From Camarhynchus parvulus (taxonomy: Eukaryota; Chordata; Aves; Passeriformes; Thraupidae): DNA of 64,000 nt. Shown one piece after another: positions 10,685-21,230 of this stretch. The DNA is taken from assembly GCF_901933205.1 (NCBI RefSeq), contig NC_044572.1, positions 61,352,965 to 61,416,964 on the forward strand, written 5' to 3'. A program made the position numbers and the translations under genes. The number at the start of each line of letters is the position of its first letter. Position 1 is the first letter of the stretch. The notes under the pieces are model-generated. The model was not told the origin of the DNA. It searched no databases and saw nothing but the letters and a program-made list of their open reading frames with translations.

Positions 10685-13600
10685 AGTGTCTCTGTCCTTT
10701 CCTCTCTAGACCAATGGCAGTCACATACTGCAGCGAGCTCTGAATATGAGCTTGAAAGACACGAGACCTCAAGGATCCCCTTGCAAGGAACTTATCAGTG
10801 GCATCCTATAGCTTGAGCTAAGGGAGGTAGCTTGTTTAGCTCCCTTTTGTTTGGTCATATCTACTTAGTCCTTTCTGGAAATGCAGTGTTCTTGTCTTTC
10901 CTTCCCTGGCTCTCCAGTAAACAACACTGGCCTGAAACAATTGCAATTATTTATTTGATTTCATTTATGCTCTGCACAATCTTAGATTTCGTTAGCTGTA
11001 GTTAAAATAAAAACAAATCAAACCTCATATTCCCTACTGAATTATACTGCCATGACAACAATGAAAGTAAAAGTGTCCTCATCAAAACCTCCCCTTCCCA
11101 GCCCACCCCAATATTTTAAACTAAAGCTTAACAAAAGAGACAAGTTTTGCAATGTGCCCTGAAGGTTTGCCACACAAGAAAGCAAATTCAAGAGTGTGGG
11201 TCTTCTTCTGCTGAGATAAAAAAAACCCAAAGCCATTTCCAAATGTTCCAAGGAGTTCCAGTTCAAAGAAACCAACTTATCTCCATGGTGGCCCTAGTGT
11301 TCGTGGCCAGATGTAGTTTCTGTGGGATGAGCAGGTTCAAATCACAAGGAGATTTAGAAACTAAGGCCCGAATTGCACCTGGAAATGAACTGAAAATTGG
11401 CGCAGCCTGTGTGCCATCTGCGCTCTATGGTTTGTGTCTGAAATGTGGATATGTAAGCAGGCAGCTGCATACTGCAATTAGCTGAAGTTTCTGAGTGGTC
11501 CTCAGACGTAGAGCTGAGCAGACCACATGGCAGCGATCCAGTCTGGAGATGAGAAAAGCACAGACAATGGCGACACAGTCCAACAGGACAAGAGGTTGAA
11601 ATCTCCTCACCAAGCAGATAGGAGAAGGGGAAATAAACACTCGTAGCTCCTGCTGCCACTGGAACATTCAAAAGCATCTGGAAATCCAGGAGGCCTTCTC
11701 CAGCCGGGCAACAAAGGGCAAGGCTTCCCTCCATCCAGATGGCGAGCACCACTTTTGCCATCTCCCCCAATTATTTCCTGCTACCATTATCGTTTTGATT
11801 TCATGCGCAGTCAGCTCTTGTCTTCCAAAACCTGGATTTAGATTGAGCCTGAGAAAGCCAAATGTCTGCAAAACCTGAAGTCCCATGAAATAGGAGTCAC
11901 AGTTGCTGAACAACATGAACATTTTCCTGGCATTGTTTTCCAGCACTGTGATGGTCCCTTTGTGAGCACCACAAGCCATCTGTGAAAAAAAAAACAACCA
12001 ATGAAATAACCTCTAATAACATCAAAATACATGTATTTTTTTATTCACATGGCAGAACCTCTTGACCATAAACTAAGTGGGTGCAGACTGTAGGTGCTGT
12101 GAAGTTTCCTGTTTGGGAATACTCTGTCTAGAGTTTGTCTTAAAGGTGGTAATCTTCTTGCTGCAGTGAACAAAACCTATTTGAGGCCTGCTGGGGCTAT
12201 CACACCAGGGATTCACTTTTAGCCATGGTTATAGGAGTAAGGAAGACTGCAACATTTCCAAAGGAATTTTTGGGAGGAAAATAGTGGCTCAAAGGGGGAA
12301 GTTGAGTTTGGAGCTTTACTCTTGTCCAAGAATTGTATTGAGAGCCGAAGTATATTGTACTATGAGAGACTGATATATGGAAGGGATGCCAAACAGATAG
12401 ATTACATTACAAGGTGACAACTGTATCATCAGGAACCCAATGCATCCAATCTGCCCTGCCTTGCTCCGATTTTAGGCTGGTGTAACTCTTTTAAAGTGAC
12501 TTCTGCCTGCTGAGGCATCCTGGAGCAGTGCATTGTCCTGGAGCTGTGTGATGGTGCAGCCAGTGTTGTTTCTTGAGGGACAGCAATTGTGCTGCTAGGG
12601 TGAATAGATAAAATCCCTGCACCTCAGAGTTTTGACAACTGTGCAATCTGATGGAAGCCACTCGTCACTAAAAGGAGTTTAATCAATGAAACAATGAACA
12701 CGTGGAAGCTCAGACAAACACAGGGGAGCAAAATCCAGTTTTTGGAGAATGATTGTATGTCATGAACAGTTATATAGAAACTCACCTTATTATATCACCT
12801 GGATGTGAAATGTTTGGTGTAACATTAGATTTGTTCATTGTCTTAACTGAAATGGAGACAATACTCCTTTGTGTTCAGGAAGCACTGAATATCCAGCCCA
12901 CTGTGGGATGCTCTGCTTGATTTTGTTCTGACACACCCAACATCCTGAGGACTGGCAGCTAATTTCAAATTGGATGGCTTTGATTGTTACTGGTGTGTGA
13001 GACAGAATGGCAGCACAGGCTGAGGCTGTTGCTGACAGTTAAAATAATGATCTTTTTTACTAGTGAACTGTGCACATCTTGAGTCACTGAGAGAAAATGG
13101 CTTGCAGAGAGATCCAGAAGGCAGCTTGTATACTCCTTTTTATAATACAATGGCAGGGGAGCCTCACACTTGAGATTTCTGCTCACTTAATACCAGTTTT
13201 GATTTTGTCCAGCTTTGACTTTGTTCCTTGCACAAATTGCACCTTGGTTCAGACCTGTTAGTTTGCATTTATACCTAGGAGAATACTGATGTGATTTGTC
13301 AGTGTAATTTTCTGCATAATGGATTTGGTAGTCTCGATTTTAAAGTTTTCTTTTTGAGTTCTGTGACCTTGTGAAACTCTGGGAGCATGCTGTTTGCCGG
13401 GCCACCCACCTACCCAGATATCCCAAGCTTTCTATGCCTTGTTTTCTGGACCATGCCAGTCAGTCTTGAGGGATCTCTCCCACCTACTTGTTTTCCCATG
13501 CTGCCTTGAAATCAGTTACGTATCTTAGTTTTCAAGGTCTGATTCCCCAGATAGAACATCACTGATTCACCACCATCTCCCGTGCACTCATGAAATGTCT

Positions 13601-14224
13601 TCCACCTCCAGTCAGGCAATTTTCTGGTGTCTATTACCCATTTGTTAAATTTTCAAACAAGGGCCTCTGTGTTTTCTTCCCTGTTGCATTGTTAAAGCTT
13701 GAAACAAGTGTCTCTCTGTTTCCTTTCCTGCTGCATCTTGAGCTCAAGATGCATCCCCTGCAGCCAAATCCAAACTTGCCTTATTATTGCTGTCCAACCC
13801 GCCTTCAAACTGTCCTTCCTAATGGTATCTATAAAAGACTGAACAACTGCTTGTGGGTGTGCTGGAGTGACTGCCTGCCCAGCTGACTATTATTTTCCTG
13901 TTATTCCCTCATATTTCCTTCCTGTCTGCATTTGTCTGACATCTTCTTTCTCCCATTAAGCCTCATTTTTTTGTATTTTAGACCATTTTTCTTGTGTTCT
14001 CCTTATACAGCACATGCCACAGTGGGAGCCTTGCCTGTGGCTAGGGATCTTAGGCTTGGTGATGGCTTACATTAGGTAGAGATGTGCTTCTGGGAGAGAG
14101 GAGCATCCCTGTGCTGCTTCTGCTAGCCCTGGTTAGTGTGGGACACATGTCCCTCAATCCCCTGGCACGGCTGAGCAGCCTCCTGGCATCCTCTGTGGAG
14201 TCCAGCCCTGGAAACTTGGGACAT
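10685..14224. other. Noncoding interval, unique sequence
   Basis: No repeat family or gene is recognisable. 11340-11830 is somewhat richer in CpG and in open frames on both strands, but the predicted peptides have no domain features. A segment around 12460-12510 (lightly similar to palindromic 'TTACACCGGTGTAA'-type old repeats) is too degraded to call. Confidence 0.55.
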
Positions 14225-14284
14225 GGAGAGGGAGAGGGAGAGGGAGAGGGAGAGGGAGAGGGAGAGGGAGAGGGAGAGGGAGAG
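14225..14284. repeat. (GGAGAG)10 hexamer array
   Basis: About ten perfect tandem copies of GGAGAG that run directly into the pentamer array to the right. Together they form a continuous purine-only run from 14225 to 14474. The open frame crossing it encodes alternating Gly-Glu and is an artefact. Confidence 0.95.
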
Positions 14285-14474
14285 AAGAGAAGAGAAGAGA
14301 AGAGAAGAGAAGAGAAGAGAAGAGAAGAGAAGAGAAGAGAAGAGAAGAGAAGAGAAGAGAAGAGAAGAGAAGAGAAGAGAAGAGAAGAGAAGAGAAGAGA
14401 AGAGAAGAGAAGAGAAGAGAAGAGAAGAGAAGAGAAGAGAAGAGAAGAGAAGAGAAGAGAAGAGAGAGAAGAGG
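14285..14474. repeat. (GAGAA)n pentamer array
   Basis: About 36 essentially perfect tandem copies of the 5-base unit GAGAA, ending in a short GA-rich tail at about 14465-14474. It abuts the hexamer array with no unique spacer. The near-perfect copies suggest recent expansion. Arg/Glu-rich open frames on the plus strand and Ser/Leu/Phe-rich ones on the minus strand are artefacts. Confidence 0.95.
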
Positions 14475-14844
14475 CATTGTTTAGATCTATTGGCCAAACA
14501 CGTTTAAAAAATATGACTGTATTTTTTCCACCTCAGTGGAATAGAGAAATTCCAAGAGAGTATTTTAAAGATCAGTACTAGTTAAGTAGCTCCCAAATAA
14601 TCATATTTTGATTTGAGCTTTATATTTCTCTTAAATTAAATCCATTAGTAGATTAGGTTTTGCCAGCTCTATTCATGGCTATTTGATCCTTGAATCCTTT
14701 CAAGAAAATCAATGTGTGGCTTTCCAGCTAATTAGCATAGCATTAACAAAATGTATAAGGCCGAGCCCCTCACTTCGTCTTACGAGGTCTGCAGGGAGGG
14801 TCAGCAAGTCCCGGGGTGCCCGGGCGGGGTGGCACCCCTGGGGT
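14475..14844. other. Unique spacer between arrays
   Basis: A 370-base unique spacer. It is AT-rich to about 14758 and then turns sharply GC-rich with several CpGs (14759-14844), forming the left edge of the GC-rich block that holds the minisatellite. No gene is seen. Confidence 0.6.
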
Positions 14845-15176
14845 GCAGCATCCCGGGGGTGGGTGCAGCATCCCGGGGGTGCAGCATCCCAGGGGTGGGT
14901 ATGGCATCCCGGGGGTGGGGGCAGCATCCCAGGCGTGAGTGCAGCATCCCAGGGGTGGGTGCAGCATCCCAGGGGTGGGTGCAGCATCCCGGGGGTGGGT
15001 GCAGCATCCCGGGGGTGCAGCATCCCAGGTGTGGGTGCAGCATCCCAGGGGTGGGTGCAGCATCCCAGGAGTGGGTGCAGTATCCCGGGGGTGGGTGCGG
15101 CATCCCGGGGGTGGGGGCAGCATCCCAGGCGTGAGTGCAGCATCCCGGGGGTGGGTGCAGCATCCCGGGCGGGCAG
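14845..15176. repeat. GC-rich minisatellite, 20-bp unit, 17 copies
   Basis: Seventeen tandem copies of GCAGCATCCCRGGGGTGGGT. Units start at 14845, 14865, 14881, 14901, 14921, 14941, 14961, 14981, 15001, 15017, 15037, 15057, 15077, 15097, 15117, 15137 and 15157. The copies at 14865 and 15001 are shortened to 16 bases by loss of the last GGGT, and the final copy degrades. The R position alternates between G (CCCGGG, a CpG) and A (CCCAGG). A pair of distinctive neighbours (one ending GTGGGG, the next ending GCGTGAGT) occurs at 14901-14940 and again at 15097-15136, showing that a multi-unit block was duplicated. The G-runs give G-quadruplex potential on the plus strand. The 'GVGAASQGW'-like open frames are artefacts. 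Confidence 0.96.
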
Positions 15177-15480
15177 GCACGGCCGCCCCTCCCCGATTTT
15201 CTGCCCCCCTCCCGCTTTCTTCTGCAAATCAAAGCCGCCATCTGCTGTGACAAGTGTTCCCATTCACCTTTTCCCTCTTATCTGCTCCCTCGCAGGGAAG
15301 TGCTCTGGAGGCTGACAGCCTGGTCTCCCTGCTGAGGCTGCATTTCTGCAGCCATCGCCCCCCGCCCCCCTCCGGCTGCGCTCCGTCACCGGCGGGGGCT
15401 CCGGGAGAGAGCCGGAGCTGCGGACCTGTGGGCGAGGAGGGGCTGCGGAGGTGCTTCCTATGTCCGAGGTACCCCGCCGC
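15177..15480. promoter_or_regulatory. CpG-dense segment, CpG-island-like
   Basis: GC-rich with many CpGs; I count about 15 in 15350-15480. It contrasts strongly with the AT-leaning, CpG-poor flanks. Birds often have CpG islands at promoters, so this could mark a transcription start or an unmethylated regulatory element. The adjacent GC-rich minisatellite could instead explain part of the composition. An AT-rich block (15200-15290) inside it contains ATCAAAG, a TCF/LEF-type core. No TATA box or initiator is assignable. Confidence 0.4.
15296..15468 (+). other. Candidate exon within CpG-dense segment
   Basis: A strong acceptor-like context (TTTTCCCTCTTATCTGCTCCCTCGCAG, AG at 15294-15295) and a donor-like CCGAG|GTACCC (GT at 15469-15470) bracket 173 GC-rich bases. 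One frame is open throughout and encodes a Pro/Ser/Gly-rich peptide starting GSALEADSLVSLLRLHFC. I recognise no domain. GC-rich DNA stays open by chance, and a second acceptor-like site (CTTCTTTCCCTCAG, ending at about 15634) lies 165 bases further on. It could be a noncoding first or second exon, or nothing. Confidence 0.15.
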
Positions 15481-17584
15481 TCTCCAGCAACCCTCAGCAT
15501 CCATCAGCAGTGGTCTGGATGCATTAACTCCCTCATTGTATTTATTACTCCCGTTTTGGAGATGTTGCAGGGGGGACACAATGAATTGTCAGACAGACTT
15601 CTTTTCTCATTTCCCCTTTGCCTTCTTTCCCTCAGACTTGAGCCGCTCGCCGGTCTTTTGCGTTTGTTGAGAAAAAATCATTTGGGTGACTGAGAAGCGT
15701 GAGGTAAAAATGTGTAACAGGCCCCGATAAATCACGGCAGTAATGGCAATGCAGCAGATCTCAGAAATGCTGGGGGTAAATATTTTTTTCCTTTTCCACC
15801 CAGTCAGCTGACACGTCTGTGGTTGCATAGGTGTCAACAGAGGGAGAATTATTTCCCTGCATGAAGGAAACCTGAGAAGGACAAAAAAAAATAGATGGAG
15901 GAAAGGATAAGAAGCTCCTGTGAGTACTTTTTTCCCCTGATGTAAGAGGAAAAAAACCCCTTTGTTTTGTTCTCTTGTCTGGATGTGACATTTTACACCA
16001 CTTCCCTTCTATTCTCTCTTATCCAGTTCTAAAGGCTGTGGCTGTCTCACACAAGCATTCCTGTGGCACGCTGTTAGCCCACTGAGGGCTGCCAGTGTGG
16101 GCCAGCAGCAGCAGCTCCATCCCCAGGGCCTTCACCCTTGCAGTCCCACAGCCTTCTCAGGAGGGCATGGAACGGTTTCTCAGGGCTGATACTGGTTGCT
16201 TGAGAGTTGGTGATGCTTCATTGAAGGGTAAATTCCATGCTTTCAGCTTTTCACAGCCTTTGGTCCAAGCCACGCTGTCCTGGTGTCTCCCTGCACAGCT
16301 GCACAATAAAACCTTTCCCTTCATTTGGGCCATTGGAGGGTGAAAGAACTTAAGTTCAGTAAGGGTTAAGAGCAAAATAATGTCATTAGAGTTATAGGTA
16401 ACTGATAGAACAACATCACTAGATGTTACTGTAATAAAACAGAGTGGGTGGTAAGCCTGCCTCTGCCACTGCTAAACCTGGCTTGAGACTGGCTCCAGAT
16501 TTTGTAGCCTTTTGACCCTTGTAGGATCTTCTTCCATGGAAATGTGCTGCTTAGAGCTCTTCTCTTGCAGGCTGTTACTTCAAGTTTTCATTAATCAGCT
16601 AACAGTATTTGAGCTAATACAAAACCTCTTAGGTTTCAGAGGTCCCAACGACTCTGAGGAACTTTGGAGTAACTTGATAAAGTCAGGTAGGTTGATAGGT
16701 CAAATGCAATTATAATTAGTGAAAAAAGGTGAAGAACATCCGTGGAAATAATTGGAATAAATCACAGAAGTTAATGGAGTATCAAAAAAAAAAAAAAAAA
16801 AGAAGTAATTTGTCTTGGAACTCTGTGGAACTTAAAAAAACAACTCCCCTTTGTAAATCGCTCTTCAGCCAATAGAAGGAAAATTAGTCATTCTTAAAAA
16901 ACTTTTCAGTTCATCAAATAATTAAGAAATTTTAAGAAAAGCTTGATATGCAAGATGAAAGTGTCTGCAAAGTGAAAGGCTGGAAGTTGTCTATAGAAGC
17001 TGTGAGAGATATGGAAAGGTGACCGGAGAGAGAAGGGTAAATGCAAGAAATCTAGAGTAGACCAGAGGCTTGCGAGGTGCTCAGAGAGGTGTGTGATCCT
17101 GAGGATGTCTAAAGAGGAAGGAGAGCTGGACTCTGCCCAGTGGCATAAACCTTAACACTCCATGGCATGGCTCACACACCTACTGTCCAGCTTCAGAAGA
17201 TATTTTCAAAGTTGGTAAGTTATTTCATAACTCCTTACTACAAATAGATTTGTCATTGGGACTGCTCATACTGGTTGCTTGTGGAGGCCTCGTCCTTGTC
17301 TCCACTGTTCACCTGTACTGGGATATAATGACATGTCTCTGTGCCAGATATGTAAGGGCTCTCAATGGAAAAATTCCTTTAAAAAGGTTCCTAATATTCT
17401 GTCATGCAAATGTCCTTGAAAATTGTCTCAAGGACTTCTGCCCATATTCTTGGTGTTTTCTCCTGGTGCACTGTATTCATGTGGGCACCACCATGTGTCC
17501 TTGTTTGAATGAGTCAGGAAGTTTCTATGGGAGGACTCTGGTCTGGATCCAAGATGTGCTTTTAAATAAAAGAACCTTTTCACC
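15481..17584. other. Noncoding interval, unique sequence
   Basis: Mostly unique. It includes a run of 18 A at 16784-16801. At 17560-17584 an AATAAA-containing segment precedes the (TAAAA)n array. The open frame at 17250-17588 (112 codons) has no recognisable domain. Confidence 0.55.
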
Positions 17585-17661
17585 ATAAAATAAAATAAAA
17601 TAAAATAAAATAAAATAAAATAAAATAAAATAAAATAAAATAAAATAAAATAAAATAAAAT
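17585..17661. repeat. (TAAAA)15 pentamer array
   Basis: Seventy-seven bases of perfect five-base repeats. An AAATAAAAG motif sits just upstream (about 17563-17571), so the array could have grown from the A-tail of an old retroposon, but no element body is recognisable upstream. Confidence 0.95.
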
Positions 17662-20134
17662 GTGTTTGGCTAGTATAGTGTCAAAGTGCTGAGTAGTACA
17701 TTTTCTGAGCATGAAGCATATTGACAAAAATTCCCTGTCTCACTAGATGGGATTATGATAAAGTGCTGTGGCTTCATCACTATTACAGCCATTATGTGTT
17801 TTTACTTGTTGGTTTCTTTAGGTTAACATTTGTAATGTTGCTAAAAAGCAGTTCTCTCCTTGTTCCTGATTCAGCTGTTCTCCTTGTGTGTGGTAGACTA
17901 AAGAAAAGTGAAAGCATGCAGGATGGGAATGTGGTCAGCTCTGACTGGCATGGATGGGACAGAGTGCAAAGACTGAGAATGTCTCTGCTGCTGTGCTGTG
18001 GTGTGTGTGTGTGTCCTGCAAGGCTTTGGGGGCATTACCAGTGATACAGAGCTTTGGCTTTTGATTTTTCCCATGTGACAGATGCAGATTCCTTTTCAGC
18101 TTGGCTTGCTCTTGCAGCCACAGCGGCAATGCCTCGGTCATGGCTCGGGTGGTCTAGCACATCAGGAGTGATGAGGTGACATGGGAAGGTCTGACCAGCC
18201 CTAGGGCTAGAGCAGAGGGAGCTGTTAGATGTCCGTGAGGAGGGAAGGCATTTATGTCATCCTTCAGGAAGCTTCTCTACCTTGAACTGACTGGCAAAAG
18301 TTAGACTAAACTTTCTGTGCTGATTAATAAAGCCTCTGTGGATGGGGTCCAAGCCAAACCTCTGAATAGTCTCTATCTCTGAATTTCAGTTTGTTACAGC
18401 ATTTACATTAAATTGTAGATAATGCGCTCATAGAGCATTAATCTAATACTCTGAATTATGAAGCCGTTGCAGTTGAATTAATGTCTTTTTACAATCAAGT
18501 CTTATTTACCCCTTATGTTCAACTTCCTGAAAGAAACTCTCTTCTACCTAAAATTTGCATATCTGGTTTTTAACAAATCTGGTAGAACTGTTAGAGGGAA
18601 AGTATGAAGTAGATTAGTAAAGGTATTTCACAGGCTTGGGCATGTAAAACGAGCTGCAGTATTTATTTTACAATCGCTTCCTCCATTTTTAAACTGTGTC
18701 TTGAAGTTGTCATGTTTTGGAAGCATGAGCTGCAAGAAAGATGCAGATTGCAGAGGATACACTCTGTTCACTTTGAATTTAAATCAGTTAGACATGCAGT
18801 AGCTCACCTTGTGAGTTTAGGGGGAAGTCAGCTCAAGGCTGGAAGATGAATTTGGCACATATTTACAAAGGCAAAACTGCAGGACCCACCAGTCAAGCAT
18901 TTTATTAGAAAGACAAGTTATATTTTGCTGGGACATCCTAAAATAAGGTAGTCCTGAAGTCAGAAGCATGCATAATCCTAATACTGAATGTAGTGGGGTA
19001 AATATATTTTAAAATAATGAAATACCTTTGCATGATGGAAAACTCTAAAGTATGTAGATTTGATTTTTTTTTATTTCACCAAGTGGTTATTCTGCTAATG
19101 AACTGTGAGAGTGAAGTTTGAATATTACAGTATTTGTCAACAAATATGTTTTCCAGCCTGTTTTGTTTATCAGCTAATTATTTGATTCAGATTGCCAGTG
19201 AGGTAGAATTATGAGACAGCAAGTGCAGTACAATTTTATTTTTCAGTGATTTTCTATGAGTGCCTTTAAATCTTCAGGGTGACTACCTCAAAATGCCGCA
19301 AAATTTTCAAAAAATATGTTTGTTGTATTTACTAACTGCAGGAGAAAAAACCGTAGCTTGGCAGGTTAGTTTTGTAGTGATATATATTCTTAATATCCAG
19401 ATAAATTTCTAATCCTACTGAATTCTTTTTTTGCCTTCAGTCATATCAGTTGACATTTAGATCCTGAAGTTACTTGCATTTAGTATAGAAATAAATAAAC
19501 CCTTTTATCAGTTTTCAATTGAATGCGTTTCATTTTTTAATCTCTTGTTCTTTCATTATGAGAAACAGCAGATAACTCAAAGGTAGGTTTTTTACTGTCA
19601 TATGAAAAAGTCCATTTTTGTTACTTGTCTAAAGTAGAAGTCCTGTTCTTTTCAATCTCTCTTCCTATCGAAATTTTGCTCATATCTCCAATGACATGGC
19701 CCTGAATTACATAACGATGAACTGAAAGGGGCTGTTTCCTGTTGTGCAAATAGCTCTGATGAGTGGCTCTGCCAATACCATTGACAATCAATCATCAGTT
19801 TGTATCGAGTATGTGGGACTCAGGGTTAATGGATGGAGTAGAAAGTCTTCCTGGTAGGAAAATGCCAGGAGGGATTTGCCAATCTAATTTTGGAGCGGAT
19901 GGTAAGCGGCACTGTTGAAGGGCGTTGTTCCAAATTCTTTCAAAGGAGTAATTGTTGAACGCTTTCTCAATAAACCATCTCTTGTTTCTGATAAACTCAC
20001 CAGTGTTTGTTCTGCCTCTCCTTTTCCTGATAGGAGGATCAGGCTAAGCAGAACCAGCATCATCTGAGCCTTTTGCCTTTCTTAACCCAAGTGGCTATTG
20101 TGTGCTGTGAGACCCCTGTGGGAGTGGTGCTGGC

Positions 20135-20178
20135 CAGGCTGTTTGATGGAGCTGCGCAGGCTGTTTGATGGAGCTGCA
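20135..20178. repeat. 22-bp tandem duplication
   Basis: Two 22-base copies of CAGGCTGTTTGATGGAGCTG plus two bases lie at 20135-20156 (ending CG) and 20157-20178 (ending CA). The single difference is a CpG-to-CpA change, consistent with methylation-driven decay after duplication. Confidence 0.85.
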
Positions 20179-21199
20179 CAGGGTCATGTTGGTTGTGCTG
20201 CATCCCTGTGGGGGAGGGTCTCCATTGTGGAAGGGCGCATACTTTCCAAGAGAACAGAAACCTGGTGACCACGGTGTTAGCACAAGCTCCATGGTGGGCT
20301 ATGGTTATCCTAAGCCCTTCCCTGGGATCAATTACACCTTTGGTGGGTCTTGCTTCTGTTTTCACTCCTGTCATTTTCTGGACCATGTCAGCCTCAAGCC
20401 AGCTCCTAGCTGAGGAACTTTCAGGTGTTTCCTTCAGCACTACCTCCACCTTTCTCCCTCAGCCTATGATGGTGGCCTGGCGTCCCTTCAACCCCCTTCT
20501 CTTTTGTAGGCACTTTCCTCACAGCAGTTTCCTTTCCCCATCACTCACCATTCCCCTGGTATCTTTTTCTCCACTGAGTCCCAGAGCAGGTCTTTATTTT
20601 GGGTTGCAACAGGAGCATTCAGATGTGCAGAACTCGTGCAGTGTAAATAGTCTGGCAGCTGCTTCTCAGGAGTATTTAGATGTTGTCGGGGCATTGTGGA
20701 GAACCAATAAGCTTGGTTGTTGCTTTGCCTGTCCAGAAACCTAACTTTCTGAAATTTTGTGTCCAAATTATAAATACTCGCTTCTTCCAAAATTCTTCCT
20801 TCTCCTGAAGTAGGTGAGAAAATAGTTCCTGTGGCCGTTTGCTATTTACAGAAATGTCACAAGTAGTCTTGACTAAAATGTAAACATTAGCAGAGACAGT
20901 TCTACAGTGGACATTTGATTGATATGGACATTTGATTTAACTTCCAAACACTTCAGTTTTCATTCATAACCTCAGATCTGGGAATGTTTAATTTGTATGT
21001 ATGTGCCTGGGAGATGAAGAGTTTCCTCTGTGTTAGACTGACTTCAGGCTGAGTGTGGTTGTTGATTTGTGTCATAACAAAAATAAAATCCCATTATCCA
21101 GATACCATTTCTCAAACTTTGATCTGACATGAGTAAAACAGTGATACTGAATTAATTTAATGTCATGGCTTCTGACTCTTATATTGTATGTGTGAAGAA

Positions 21200-21230
21200 A
21201 TGTCCATAGGGTATTTTTTCCTATGGACAT
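21200..21230. repeat. 11-bp perfect inverted repeat, 9-base loop
   Basis: ATGTCCATAGG at 21200-21210 and CCTATGGACAT at 21220-21230 are exact reverse complements separated by GTATTTTTT. The stem is too short for a microRNA precursor, and no retroposon context is evident. Confidence 0.85.

Noticed and set aside
14084..14581. Open frame starting with a signal-peptide-like MLLGERSIPVLLLLALV and continuing as Gly-Glu and Arg-Glu repeats
   Set aside because: The body is the GGAGAG and GAGAA arrays. The hydrophobic start is short and unsupported by splice or promoter signals.
14845..15176. Regularly spaced direct repeats reminiscent of a CRISPR array
   Set aside because: The units abut with no unique spacers, there are no cas-like genes, and the genome is vertebrate. 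It is a minisatellite.
14683..15335. Repetitive open frames on both strands, reading like collagen or antifreeze-type repeats
   Set aside because: Translation of the 20-bp minisatellite, whose unit is not a multiple of three, so several frames stay open by repetition. No start context or conservation argument.
17250..17661. Possible processed retrocopy (AATAAA followed by an A-rich array)
   Set aside because: The upstream sequence matches no gene I recognise, and no flanking duplication was found. Retrocopies are rare in birds.
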